DNA of 8,760 bases from Ruminococcaceae bacterium UBA1320 (GCA_002306975.1 DBTI01000284.1:1-8760), one strand, 5' to 3'; shown: positions 1-6,022, counted from the stretch's first letter. Made by a program: numbers and translations. Notes: generated from the letters alone by a model not told the origin.

Positions 1-1
1 T

Positions 2-85
2 TTAGGTGCCAGAGGTAATATCAGAGATATATCGCTTTGTGATATTTTTAATGTAGAAGATAAGGTTCGACTCCCCTTGATATGG
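2..85 (+). pseudogene. 3' part of an unidentified gene, cut by the IS element (upstream fragment)
   Basis: An open frame enters the window at base 2 and reads 27 codons (…DISLCDIFNVEDKVRLPLI) up to the proposed left end of the IS3-family element at 83. Inside the element it meets only Trp and then TAA at 86-88. The composition looks like ordinary coding sequence, but I do not recognise the family. A second open stretch in the matching register resumes just beyond the right end of the element (1286-1351), so I read the two as one gene interrupted near its 3' end. The frame could instead be a chance opening or a gene that naturally ends here. Moderate to low confidence. Confidence 0.45.
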
Positions 86-104
86 TAACGCTATTTTAGA
101 CAAT
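83..104 (+). repeat. Proposed IS terminal inverted repeat, transposase-distal end
   Basis: This 22-base stretch begins TG and ends TAGACAAT. It pairs with the complement of 1264-1285, which begins TG and ends GGGACAAT. Only 10 of 22 positions match, mostly at the outer TG and the inner GACAAT. The identification rests on the TG...CA rule and on element length rather than on strong repeat identity. Confidence 0.4.
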
Positions 105-133
105 GTTTTTCGGACACTTCTTAAATAGCGTTA
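86..133 (-). terminator. Stem-loop just downstream of the transposase stop
   Basis: TAACGCTATTT (86-96) is exactly complementary to AAATAGCGTTA (123-133), giving an 11-bp stem with a 26-base loop, directly after the transposase TAA at 134-136. It could slow or stop transcription leaving the element. It could equally block transcripts entering from the flanking gene, as IS-end hairpins often do. The loop is long and no clear T-run follows on the minus strand, so an efficient intrinsic terminator is doubtful. Confidence 0.35.
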
Positions 134-1258
134 TTATTTTGCCTTATAGTAAGTTGCTTCAATATAGTTTGGCGTTTTATATCCCAGACTCTGATGGGTT
201 CGGTAATCATTGTAGTATTCAATAAAGCTACTCACCGACTTAATTAGCTTATCTTTGTCTTCATAGAAATTCCGTTTAAATTCCTCTGCCTTCAAAGTCC
301 TGAAAAATGACTCTGCGACGGCATTGTCAAACGGGGTGCCTGTTCTTGAGTAAGACTGGTTGACTTTCAATGAGCGGAGCATGCAGCGAAATTCGTAGGA
401 TGAATATTGCGCGCCTTGGTCGCTGTGAAACATCAATCCCTCCGGTCTGCCTCTATTCAAAAAAGCCTCCTTGAATGCGAGTATTACAAAATCGGTTTCC
501 TGATTTTCCGAAATTGAATAAGAAATCACCTTTCTTGAAAACAAGTCGATTACAACACACAGATAATATGTTCCGTCTGCAACTTTGACATATGTAATAT
601 CGCTTACCCAGACCATATTGGGGGCATCCTGAGAAAATTGCTGTTTGAGCTTATTCGAGTAATATTTATATTCTCTTTGAAAAGTAGCGTTGGGGTAAAC
701 ATTTCTTTCTTTATTGGAAAGATTCATTTCTTTCATAAGCCGTAGTATCCGCTTTTTACTTATAACATAACCCTCCTCCATTATTTTGCCTCTAATTTTC
801 ATAGCGCCAAAACGCTCCCCACTCATTTCAAATATTTTAGAAATCAGCGGCTTGAAAATTTCGTCGCACTTTTCGAGGGATGTTTTTTCAGGCCGACGAA
901 AGCGATAGTGATAGTAGGAGGATTTATTTAAGCTTAATGTCTTGCACAACATATGAATACTGAACTGACTCTTTAATTTTTCAACCGCTTGGATTTTTTC
1001 TTTGGCATTAGATGCAACGGAGCATTCACTTAAACGAAAAATCTCATTTTGTACTCGTAAGCGTTTAACCTCTTGTTCGAGTAAATATATCTCTCTTGCG
1101 GTCTTGCTTTCGGGAATGACATCGGAATATTGCTTCGACCATAAATACAATGAACTTCTGGCAATGCCGTGTTTTTGGCACAACCCCGATGCTGATTCGC
1201 CTGAAAGATATTGCTTGACAATAATTTGTTTTTCTTTTTCGGTATAGCGTTTTGCCAC
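134..1258 (-). CDS. IS3-family transposase, OrfA and OrfB in one frame (374 aa)
   Basis: This protein cuts and joins the ends of the insertion element. An N-terminal helix-turn-helix (about residues 1-45, ending SSLYLWSKQY) and a leucine-zipper-like stretch (about 55-75) correspond to OrfA. The rest matches OrfB: an HTH_21-like segment (about 125-180) and an rve/DDE integrase core with D220 (VWVSDITYV), D280 (HSDQGAQYSS) and E316 (DNAVAESFFRTLKAEE). D280 and E316 are 35 residues apart, the DD(35)E spacing of IS3. Most IS3 elements make the fusion by a -1 frameshift; here it is continuous, as in some clostridial relatives. The start is GTG at 1258, preceded by AAAGGGA nine bases away. All three catalytic residues are present, so the enzyme may be active. 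Confidence 0.95.
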   Translation of the reverse strand: MAKRYTEKEKQIIVKQYLSGESASGLCQKHGIARSSLYLWSKQYSDVIPESKTAREIYLLEQEVKRLRVQNEIFRLSECSVASNAKEKIQAVEKLKSQFSIHMLCKTLSLNKSSYYHYRFRRPEKTSLEKCDEIFKPLISKIFEMSGERFGAMKIRGKIMEEGYVISKKRILRLMKEMNLSNKERNVYPNATFQREYKYYSNKLKQQFSQDAPNMVWVSDITYVKVADGTYYLCVVIDLFSRKVISYSISENQETDFVILAFKEAFLNRGRPEGLMFHSDQGAQYSSYEFRCMLRSLKVNQSYSRTGTPFDNAVAESFFRTLKAEEFKRNFYEDKDKLIKSVSSFIEYYNDYRTHQSLGYKTPNYIEATYYKAK

Positions 1259-1263
1259 AATAG

Positions 1264-1285
1264 ATTGTCCCTTTGTTTAATAGCA
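1264..1285 (-). repeat. Proposed IS terminal inverted repeat, transposase-proximal end
   Basis: Read on the minus strand this stretch begins TGCTATTA and ends GGGACAAT, lying immediately upstream of the transposase start and containing its AAAGGGA ribosome binding site. It pairs weakly with 83-104 (see that entry). On the plus strand it ends in CA, as expected for an IS3 right end. Confidence 0.4.
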
Positions 1286-1351
1286 ATTATGTATCTGGAG
1301 AGTCTCTGCCAGAATGCAGCTGAGATGGAAAAAAACGCATATGACAAATAG
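1286..1351 (+). pseudogene. C-terminal tail of the gene interrupted by the IS element
   Basis: Immediately outside the right end of the element an open plus-strand frame reads IMYLESLCQNAAEMEKNAYDK and ends at TAG (1349-1351). Removing the 1203-bp element (401 codons) joins it in phase with the frame that stops at 82-85, giving …VRLPLI-(I)MYLESLCQNA… . Its hydrophilic, helix-like ending is typical of a protein C-terminus. I cannot name the family. There is no ribosome binding site in front of ATG 1289, so it is unlikely to be a free-standing small gene. Confidence 0.4.
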
Positions 1352-1509
1352 AAAGAGATACGACCTTTGATGAAAAATAAAAATTGACTTAAGCTCAGAA
1401 GAAGAACCGGATTAAAGAAATGACCAATGAGTTTATGATATACAAAAATAAATCACACTGTAATAGCTGCTTTCCAACCTAATCCGCTTAAAAGCATTCA
1501 AGGAAATAC
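1352..1509. other. Spacer with no gene seen
   Basis: This stretch lies between the interrupted gene's tail and the 3' end of the HxlR gene. It is AT-rich with stops in all frames. A perfect but distant inverted repeat, CGGATTA (1408-1414) and TAATCCG (1480-1486), is the only structure noticed. I saw no hairpin with a T-run, so no terminator is called for either neighbour. Confidence 0.5.
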
Positions 1510-1830
1510 TTAAATTTGATTCTTTTCACCCCATTCGGTCATGACCAATAAAACGGGTATCATTGTTTTTCCCCGTTCTGTTAATGTATATTCAACCTTT
1601 GGAGGAATCTGGTGGTATTCTTCACGATGAATCAGATTATCTTTTTCCAGTTCTTTCAATTGCTGACTAAGCATTTTATGCGTTATTCCGAAAAGCAATT
1701 TCTTGAGCTCTCCATATCTCCGTATTTGGCCAATATAAATCTGATATAATATTTTGATTTTCCATTTACCCCCGACAGTATTTAGTGTATATTCTATCGG
1801 GCATAATTTCCGCGACCGAGATTCTGCCAT
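1510..1830 (-). CDS. HxlR-family (DUF24) winged-helix transcription regulator (106 aa)
   Basis: A small dimeric DNA-binding protein of the HxlR branch of the MarR superfamily, a family that in Firmicutes often senses quinones, aldehydes or disulfide stress. The diagnostic run is complete: C10-P-x-EYTLNTVGGKWK, then RRYGELKKLLFGITHKMLSQ (helix 2 to recognition helix), LKELEKDNLIHRE, the wing PPKVEYTLTERG (76-87) and a closing EWG. Length is normal. C10 sits at the position of the redox-active N-terminal cysteine of YodB- and HypR-type members, so thiol sensing is plausible. The start ATG has AAGGAGAG about 12 bases upstream. It is divergent from the nitroreductase gene, the classic arrangement for a regulator and its target. 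Function is inferred from family and context. Confidence 0.9.
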   Translation of the reverse strand: MAESRSRKLCPIEYTLNTVGGKWKIKILYQIYIGQIRRYGELKKLLFGITHKMLSQQLKELEKDNLIHREEYHQIPPKVEYTLTERGKTMIPVLLVMTEWGEKNQI

Positions 1831-1961
1831 AATCTTATTACTCTCCTTTTAGTTAGTACTTCACTAAAAAGTGCATACTGGCAAAAAGTTTTATACGATA
1901 TATACTCAATTATATAATATATAGTCAATCAGGTAAAGGATTACAATGGAGGCTGAGGTAA
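1831..1961. promoter_or_regulatory. Divergent control region between HxlR regulator and nitroreductase
   Basis: A 131-base AT-rich region serves both genes. A 12-bp inverted repeat CACTAAAAAGTG (1862-1873), flanked by TACT motifs (1857-1860 and 1876-1879), resembles the short, A/T-centred palindromes bound by HxlR-type proteins and is the best operator candidate. For the plus strand, TATAAT lies at 1913-1918 with only a poor -35. For the minus strand a TTGACT (complement of 1923-1928) could be a -35 for the regulator gene, which would place the palindrome downstream of that start site. Ribosome binding sites are AAGGAGAG (minus) and TGGAGG (plus, nine bases before ATG 1962). Promoter calls are weak; the palindrome is seen directly. 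Confidence 0.45.
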
Positions 1962-2579
1962 ATGGAATTTTCCGAAGTGATAGACAAGAGAAGAAGCACA
2001 AGAAAATTTAAAAACGAGTCTGTTCCTCAATCGTGCATAGAAGATATTCTTAATACAGCCCGGCTTGCGCCATCTGTTTCGAATATCCAGTCAACCAGGT
2101 ATGTTGTGATCAAAAGTCCGGAGATAATAGCGGCTCTACAGAATTATACAACACCTTTCGTTACAAAAGCTCCTGTGGTCATTGTTTGCTGTGCCTACAC
2201 TAAGGCGTGGCAATCACATGACGAACGGCTTGCTGAGCTGGTTCAAAAGGGAGTGTTTAAAGATAACCTGGAGGATGAGGCGTTTTTGGAAAACTACCAG
2301 AAAAGCGGACAAATAGCAAAAGCTTTTAATGAAGAAATAGCACAACACTATTTACGGAAGCATGCCGCAATTGCAATGGATTATATGATACTGAAAGCTG
2401 TGGATTTGGGCCTGGGAAGCTGTTGGGTTGGGCTGGTTGATCGTAAGGGGGTAAAGGATTTACTTGGATTAGATGATGCATATGAGGTTGTGGCATTGCT
2501 TCCTATTGGTTATTCGAATCAGAATCCTCCGCCGCGGCCAAGGTTAACTGTGAGCGAATTATTGCTAAAGGAGCTGTAA
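1962..2579 (+). CDS. Nitroreductase-family FMN oxidoreductase (205 aa)
   Basis: A flavoprotein of the NADH oxidase/nitroreductase fold, normally a homodimer with FMN at the dimer interface that reduces nitro compounds, quinones or similar acceptors with NAD(P)H. The N-terminal RRSTRKF (10-16) is the conserved FMN-phosphate-binding motif. LAPSVSNIQSTRYVVI (35-50) forms the next FMN contact and strand, GLGSCWVG (150-157) is the conserved glycine segment, and LPIGYSNQNPPPRPR (180-194) is the usual C-terminal motif. Length is normal. The start ATG has GGAGG nine bases upstream. It is a single-gene unit, divergent from the HxlR regulator that probably represses it, and it ends at the terminator at 2650. 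The substrate cannot be told; the insert rich in acidic residues at about 85-130 (FMN-domain cap region) is variable in the family. Confidence 0.9.
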   Translation: MEFSEVIDKRRSTRKFKNESVPQSCIEDILNTARLAPSVSNIQSTRYVVIKSPEIIAALQNYTTPFVTKAPVVIVCCAYTKAWQSHDERLAELVQKGVFKDNLEDEAFLENYQKSGQIAKAFNEEIAQHYLRKHAAIAMDYMILKAVDLGLGSCWVGLVDRKGVKDLLGLDDAYEVVALLPIGYSNQNPPPRPRLTVSELLLKEL

Positions 2580-2819
2580 TATAGGAAAGTTAAAATAAAT
2601 ATTTGGCGGCTTCGAGCAAACACGGACTACATATTATCAGGTCATGAATAGCCGGGAAGAGCTTCAGGCTTTTTTCCAACCGTTAGGATACACTTGTACT
2701 TCACCCTTGAAATAAGTTTTTCGATATTTTTCTCTGAAATCAGACATTGACATTCGTAAAGCTAATTTTAATAAATTTTTTTTAATAAAATTCTTTCAGA
2801 TATTGTGCTTTATTTTTTG
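2580..2819. other. Spacer after nitroreductase, no gene seen
   Basis: Together with the promoter region to 2912 this makes a 333-base gap without a gene. It contains the terminator at 2650-2675 and then a very AT-rich stretch (about 2760-2819) with runs of T and A ahead of the consensus promoter; such A/T tracts can act as UP elements. A GAGCAAAC at 2614-2621 resembles half of the 16-bp palindrome found at 4230 and 8086, but its second half is absent. Confidence 0.5.
2650..2675 (+). terminator. Intrinsic terminator of the nitroreductase gene
   Basis: AGCC (2650-2653) pairs with GGCT (2667-2670), and inside it GAAG/CTTC pair around a tight turn; the stem is followed directly by a run of T (2670-2675). 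It lies about 70 bases after the nitroreductase stop and separates that gene from the MarR operon. Confidence 0.7.
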
Positions 2820-2848
2820 TTGACAATTCTCAATATCTAAAATATAAT
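2820..2848 (+). promoter_or_regulatory. Consensus sigma-A promoter of the MarR-EFR1 operon
   Basis: TTGACA (2820-2825) and TATAAT (2843-2848) are both perfect and separated by exactly 17 bases. The start of transcription should fall near 2855, inside the repeated operator-like element described next, so repression by the adjacent MarR product is likely. Confidence 0.85.
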
Positions 2849-2852
2849 ACGT

Positions 2853-2877
2853 TATAGAATATATTCGATATAGAATA
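2853..2877. promoter_or_regulatory. Repeated GAATA/TATTC half-sites, probable MarR operator
   Basis: TATAGAATA occurs twice (2853-2861 and 2869-2877), 16 bases apart. Between them is the perfect 10-bp palindrome GAATATATTC (2857-2866), and its right half TATTC pairs again with the second GAATA. The three alternating half-sites overlap the expected transcription start. A smaller inverted repeat CTATT/AATAG (2882-2897) follows in the leader. The layout fits autoregulation by the MarR protein encoded next; binding itself is inferred. Confidence 0.6.
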
Positions 2878-2912
2878 CAAACTATTGTGAATAATAGCTG
2901 GAGGCTTAAATC

Positions 2913-3368
2913 ATGGACGAAATCAAACAGGATCAAATGGAGTTAATGGACAAAGCCATGCACAATCTGTATAAACACTATAAAAATTATAAGTCGGATA
3001 TGGAGTCGCTGTTTCCGGAAGGTATTACAAGTACGGAACTTGACATCATAAAAATTGTTTTTTCACAACCGGAGATTATTATTAAAGAGGTTGGCGAATA
3101 TCTGGGATTGGCCGGAAGCACGCTTACCAGTGCAATTGATCGCCTCGAGCAAAAAAAATTATTAAAACGCGTAGTCAGCGCCAGGAACAGGCGATCTTTT
3201 GGATTGGAATTAACGCAGGAAGGAATTCAAATAAACACAATACACCAGGATGCAGAGCGGCAAATATGGCGGCGGATATTGGGTAAGTTTGATACGGATC
3301 AAGAGAGGCAGCTGTTTTTAAAGCTGCTGGACATCATTTCACAGGAAGAATCAAAAATAGAGGATTAA
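2913..3368 (+). CDS. MarR-family transcription regulator (151 aa)
   Basis: A dimeric winged-helix repressor of the MarR type. Long N- and C-terminal helices (about 5-35 and 108-146) supply the dimer interface. The DNA-binding part runs from TSTELDIIKIVF (39-50) through the recognition helix AGSTLTSAIDRLEQKKLLKR (67-86) to the wing SARNRRSFGLELTQEG (89-104), where the usual D-x-R-D/R-x-x wing motif appears as ARNRRS. GGAGG lies eight bases before the ATG. The next gene begins 15 bases after its stop, so the two form an operon, and its promoter carries repeated half-sites suited to autoregulation. The ligand is unknown. No cysteine is present, which argues against direct thiol sensing. Confidence 0.9.
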   Translation: MDEIKQDQMELMDKAMHNLYKHYKNYKSDMESLFPEGITSTELDIIKIVFSQPEIIIKEVGEYLGLAGSTLTSAIDRLEQKKLLKRVVSARNRRSFGLELTQEGIQINTIHQDAERQIWRRILGKFDTDQERQLFLKLLDIISQEESKIED

Positions 3369-3383
3369 GATGGGAGAACAACT

Positions 3384-4160
3384 ATGAAAACGACTATATA
3401 TTATTTTACAGGAACGGGGAATTCATTAAAAATTGCGCGGGATTTGGCTTCCAAACTGGATGCAGAACTAATCCCCATGGCGGAAGCGGTTAAGACGGAT
3501 ATTTTACCCGCATCTGATTGCATTGGGATTGTATTTCCGGTGTATATTTGGGGGCTGCCCTTGATTGTGGATTCTTTTATACATAAACTATCCAAGCAGA
3601 ACATGGGCAAGTATATTTTTGCAATTGCAACCAACGGCGGAGCCGTATCCGGAGCATTGCTGATAGCCCAAAAAAGGCTTCGTGCGAAGGGACTTAAGTT
3701 ATCCGCTGGTTTTTCTGTGATCCTGCCTTCAAACTTCATATCTGTGCATCAAACGAGTGCGGAAGAACAGCAGAGGCTTTTTGCCGCAGCGGAGGTAAAG
3801 TTGGATGAGATTGCTTTGAAGGTGAAATCCGGGAAACCGTATTTGGTCGAAAAAGGAAGTGTGGGAGAGCGGATTCTGAAAACAGGGATTGCATACCGGT
3901 TTTTTTCTTTGATTATGCATAAGATGGACAATGATTTTTGGACAGATACGCATTGCAACGGCTGCGGTTTATGCAGTAAGGTTTGCCCTGTTCAAAATAT
4001 TAAAATAGAGAACGGGACGCCTAAATGGCTGCATCATTGTCAGCAGTGCTATGCGTGTATGAATCTTTGCCCCAATCAGGCTCTTCAATACAGAAAAATG
4101 ACGGAAGATAAAAAAAGATACAAGAATCCTTACGTAGAGCTGAAAGACCTGATTTATTGA
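3384..4160 (+). CDS. EFR1-type flavodoxin/ferredoxin fusion protein (258 aa)
   Basis: An electron-transfer protein joining an N-terminal flavodoxin-like domain to a C-terminal ferredoxin domain. YYFTGTGNSLKIARDLA (6-22) is the FMN-phosphate-binding loop of flavodoxins, followed by IGIVFPVYIWGLP (47-59) and IFAIATNGG (78-86), which line the flavin. Two C-x2-C-x2-C-x3-CP motifs (C191, 194, 197, 201 and C219, 222, 225, 229) should hold two [4Fe-4S] clusters. No signal peptide or membrane helix is seen, so it is probably cytoplasmic. GGGAG precedes the ATG, and it is second in an operon with a MarR regulator. The family occurs widely in anaerobes, but partner proteins and physiological role are not established as far as I know. 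Domain assignment is firm; the function beyond electron transfer is not known. Confidence 0.92.
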   Translation: MKTTIYYFTGTGNSLKIARDLASKLDAELIPMAEAVKTDILPASDCIGIVFPVYIWGLPLIVDSFIHKLSKQNMGKYIFAIATNGGAVSGALLIAQKRLRAKGLKLSAGFSVILPSNFISVHQTSAEEQQRLFAAAEVKLDEIALKVKSGKPYLVEKGSVGERILKTGIAYRFFSLIMHKMDNDFWTDTHCNGCGLCSKVCPVQNIKIENGTPKWLHHCQQCYACMNLCPNQALQYRKMTEDKKRYKNPYVELKDLIY

Positions 4161-4201
4161 TAAACGTACAGCCAAGAATTAGCCTTTGCGTAGCAGCGGG
4201 A

Positions 4202-4228
4202 TCGGTATGGAACCGAATTGGTCTTTTT
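4202..4228 (+). terminator. Weak candidate terminator after first EFR1 gene
   Basis: TCGGT (4202-4206) and ACCGA (4212-4216) form a 5-bp stem with a 5-base loop. TTTTT follows at 4224-4228, but seven bases separate the stem from the T-run, which is more than a good terminator allows. It sits in the right place, between the MarR-EFR1 operon and the next promoter. Confidence 0.35.
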
Positions 4229-4229
4229 A

Positions 4230-4245
4230 TTGAACAAATGCTCAA
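4230..4245. promoter_or_regulatory. Operator copy 1 (upstream of -35)
   Basis: TTGAACAAATGCTCAA is an inverted repeat with 6-bp arms (one mismatch) around a 4-base centre. It ends seven bases before the -35. The same 16-bp motif recurs at 4286, 8086 and 8141; the consensus of the four is TTGARCAAAYGYTCAA, with the right arm decayed at 8086. Confidence 0.75.
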
Positions 4246-4252
4246 TTATTTG

Positions 4253-4281
4253 TTGACAGGCATGCAACTATAAAGTATTAT
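4253..4281 (+). promoter_or_regulatory. Promoter of the aldo/keto reductase operon
   Basis: TTGACA (4253-4258), a 17-base spacer and TATTAT (4276-4281) make a near-consensus sigma-A promoter. Transcription should begin near 4288, within operator copy 2, leaving a leader of roughly 110 bases before the aldo/keto reductase. Confidence 0.85.
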
Positions 4282-4285
4282 TTAG

Positions 4286-4301
4286 TTGAGCAAACGCTCA
4301 A
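4286..4301. promoter_or_regulatory. Operator copy 2 (over the transcription start)
   Basis: TTGAGCAAACGCTCAA is a perfect inverted repeat, TTGAGC and GCTCAA around AAAC. It begins four bases after the -10 and covers the expected start site, so a bound dimer would block RNA polymerase. It starts 56 bases after copy 1. Confidence 0.8.
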
Positions 4302-4338
4302 TCAACGCTTGGGATTTTATGAACGACAGGTTTTGTGA

Positions 4339-4404
4339 ATGGATTGTTGCCTTAGGCTCTGCCTGGTGAATGGGCGTTATATTCTTGAAAGAGGTAGCAG
4401 ATGA
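4339..4404 (+). CDS. Possible 21-aa leader peptide overlapping the aldo/keto reductase start
   Basis: In the long leader an ATG (4339), preceded by AGG eight bases upstream, opens a 21-codon frame, MDCCLRLCLVNGRYILERGS and a final R. Its TGA (4402-4404) overlaps the next gene's ATG as ATGA. Three cysteines fall in the first seven residues. The stop-start overlap would allow translational coupling. A second overlapping ATG at 4319 opens a 16-codon frame with a poorer ribosome site. AGGC-TCT-GCCT (around 4354-4364) and AACGC/GCGTT (4304-4308, 4374-4378) can pair in the leader. Nothing proves that it is translated. Confidence 0.25.
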   Translation: MDCCLRLCLVNGRYILERGSR

Positions 4405-5303
4405 AAAAAATAAAATTGGGTTTGTCTGATTTGGAAGTGTCTGTTTTAGGCCTGGGCTGTATTAACTTTGGTACATTAATTCATGAAAAAACAGCATTTG
4501 GGTTGCTGGATGCGTATACAGACCATACTGGAAATTTTATAGATACCGCCAATAACTATGCTGTGTGGAATGGGGGTACTGGTGATGAAAGTGAAAAAAC
4601 CATTGGGAAATGGCTGCGGGCCAGCAACAGGAGAAAAGATGTTGTTTTAGCAACAAAAATAGGTGCTTTACCTAAGGGTAATTTCGGAGTGGGATTCTCT
4701 AATATGCAAGGCTTGTGCAGGAAAACGATTATTGAAGCTGTGAATAAGTCTTTGGATAATTTGCAGACGGAGTACATTGATTTGCTTTATTTGCATGTGG
4801 ATGACTTTTCTACCCCTCAAATTGAAACACTGAGCATTTTGACGGAGCTGGTAAATAAAGGATTGATTAAGGAAATTGGATGCAGCAATTTTTGGACATG
4901 GCGGGTTGAGAGCGCGAGGCACATATGCATGCAAAATGGCCTTAAGTTCTTTTGCGCTATACAGCAACGTTTTAGTTATTTAAGCCCTACCGTGGATGCG
5001 GATTTTTTCCCGCAGGTTGCAGCGGACAAGGAATTGGAGTCCTACATAAATTTCTACCGGGATATCACAATGGTGGCGCATACGCCTTTGCTGTACGGCC
5101 AGTATAATAACCCTGAAATAAGTTTAGAAGCATATGATACGCATACAAACAGAAAAAAATTAAATAAGCTTTTAAAGGAAGAAAAGCAGCCGGTTTCCTG
5201 GGTTCTCAAGTATATTACAGAACAATTCGGTGGCAGCGTTGCCATATCGGGAACGTCAAAAGAACAGCATCTTTTGGAGAATATGGCTTATTTTACGGAG
5301 TAA
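4401..5303 (+). CDS. Aldo/keto reductase family protein (300 aa)
   Basis: An NAD(P)H-dependent oxidoreductase with a TIM-barrel fold that interconverts carbonyls and alcohols. The catalytic tetrad is complete: D48 in NFIDTANNY, Y53, K86 in LATKIG and H132 in LLYLHVDD. IGCSNF (159-164), AIQQRFS (186-192) and AHTPLLYGQ (226-234) are the later barrel strands, and the C-terminal AISGTSKEQHLLENM (281-295) is the conserved cofactor-binding end. At 300 residues it is slightly shorter than the usual 310-330. AAAGAGG lies six bases before the ATG. It is first in an operon with the membrane protein (80-base gap, no terminator) and second EFR1 protein, under the two-operator promoter. The substrate is unknown. 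Confidence 0.93.
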   Translation: MKKIKLGLSDLEVSVLGLGCINFGTLIHEKTAFGLLDAYTDHTGNFIDTANNYAVWNGGTGDESEKTIGKWLRASNRRKDVVLATKIGALPKGNFGVGFSNMQGLCRKTIIEAVNKSLDNLQTEYIDLLYLHVDDFSTPQIETLSILTELVNKGLIKEIGCSNFWTWRVESARHICMQNGLKFFCAIQQRFSYLSPTVDADFFPQVAADKELESYINFYRDITMVAHTPLLYGQYNNPEISLEAYDTHTNRKKLNKLLKEEKQPVSWVLKYITEQFGGSVAISGTSKEQHLLENMAYFTE

Positions 5304-5383
5304 CGGGTTGATTCTGCCGCCTTTGAGAAAGATGTATTAGAGTAGGACAGACCGATTAAAACTCAATAGGGAGGTATAAAATT

Positions 5384-6013
5384 TTGAACAGAAAAGCAGG
5401 GATGTACGCATCAATTGTTACGCTGGTTGCGGTGGTTGGATTTGCATTGTCAATGATACTGCAAAATAGCTTTGGCAGTTATTTGTTCAGCATGTTTATA
5501 GCCTGGGGATTTATACCCATGATCTGCGCGTTTGCTTCCTTCAGTGAAAGCGAAACAAAATCGGTAAGCTACACGGCAATGGCGTTTGCCGGCGTATACG
5601 CGGTGCTAATTATGCTTGTATATTTTGCGCAATTGACCACGGTTCGCCTTACTGAACTCAGTGGGCAGGCCTCTGAGCTATTGAATTACCAAAAGCTAGG
5701 ACTCTTTTTTAATTATGACTTGCTGGGATACGGCTTTATGGCTTTGGCTACATTCTTTATTGCCTTGTCGATCGGTGTGAAATCAAAAGCAGATCAGGCA
5801 TTGAAGATTCTCCTGATGGTTCATGGGGTCTTTGCAATCACATGTGTGGTTATACCAATGTTGGGGATCTTTCAGCCGGGTTTGGCAGGCGGGGATATGA
5901 TTGGCGTTTTGGTTCTGGAATTCTGGTGTGCGTTTTTTACTCCGATTTGCATATTGTCGTATCTGCATTTCAAAAAGCAGCAAACAGAGGTTTATACTGT
6001 GCCCGAAAGGTAA
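5384..6013 (+). CDS. Six-helix integral membrane protein, family not recognised (209 aa)
   Basis: A hydrophobic protein with about six membrane segments at residues 8-27, 31-52, 62-84, 108-131, 138-162 and 171-195, a short basic N-terminus and a hydrophilic KKQQTEVYTVPER tail. I recognise no catalytic or transport motif. The one cysteine/aromatic-rich stretch is LEFWCAFFTPIC (178-189) in the last helix. The start is TTG at 5384, chosen because GGGAGG ends nine bases before it; the first in-frame ATG (5402) lies 27 bases beyond the site. It sits between an aldo/keto reductase and a flavodoxin/ferredoxin protein, nine bases before the latter, so a role as a membrane partner of that redox protein is possible but is inference from position only. 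Confidence 0.8.
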   Translation: MNRKAGMYASIVTLVAVVGFALSMILQNSFGSYLFSMFIAWGFIPMICAFASFSESETKSVSYTAMAFAGVYAVLIMLVYFAQLTTVRLTELSGQASELLNYQKLGLFFNYDLLGYGFMALATFFIALSIGVKSKADQALKILLMVHGVFAITCVVIPMLGIFQPGLAGGDMIGVLVLEFWCAFFTPICILSYLHFKKQQTEVYTVPER

Positions 6014-6022
6014 TTTTACATA

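Larger units (their letters stand above)
83..1285 (-). mobile_element. IS3-family insertion sequence, about 1203 bp
   Basis: The element holds one transposase gene on the minus strand. Proposed ends are TG at 83-84 and CA at 1284-1285, the terminal dinucleotides usual for IS3. The length of 1203 bp is also typical. The two ends read inward as TGGTAACG…TAGACAAT and TGCTATTA…GGGACAAT, sharing TG-TA and a GACAAT block ending 22 bases in (10 of 22 identical), so the inverted repeats are weak. Flanking triplets are ATA (80-82) and ATT (1286-1288), an imperfect match to the 3-bp target duplication expected. Family assignment is firm from the protein; the exact ends are inferred. Confidence 0.75.

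Noticed and set aside
65..77. GGTTCGACTCCCC resembling a tRNA T-arm
   Set aside because: The five bases on each side do not pair as a T-stem, and no acceptor, D or anticodon arm is present; the stretch reads as coding sequence of the interrupted gene.
1030..1347. Minus-strand frames of 105 and 73 codons overlapping the transposase start
   Set aside because: They are other-frame readings of the transposase region. A separate OrfA was considered, but the helix-turn-helix is already in the long frame.
2610..2625. GAGCAAAC as a fifth copy of the 16-bp operator
   Set aside because: Only the left half resembles the motif; the right half and any nearby promoter are missing.
3401..3739. Minus-strand 112-codon frame opposite the first EFR1-type gene
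   Set aside because: It has no ribosome site or recognisable domain and lies wholly opposite a gene with clear flavodoxin motifs.
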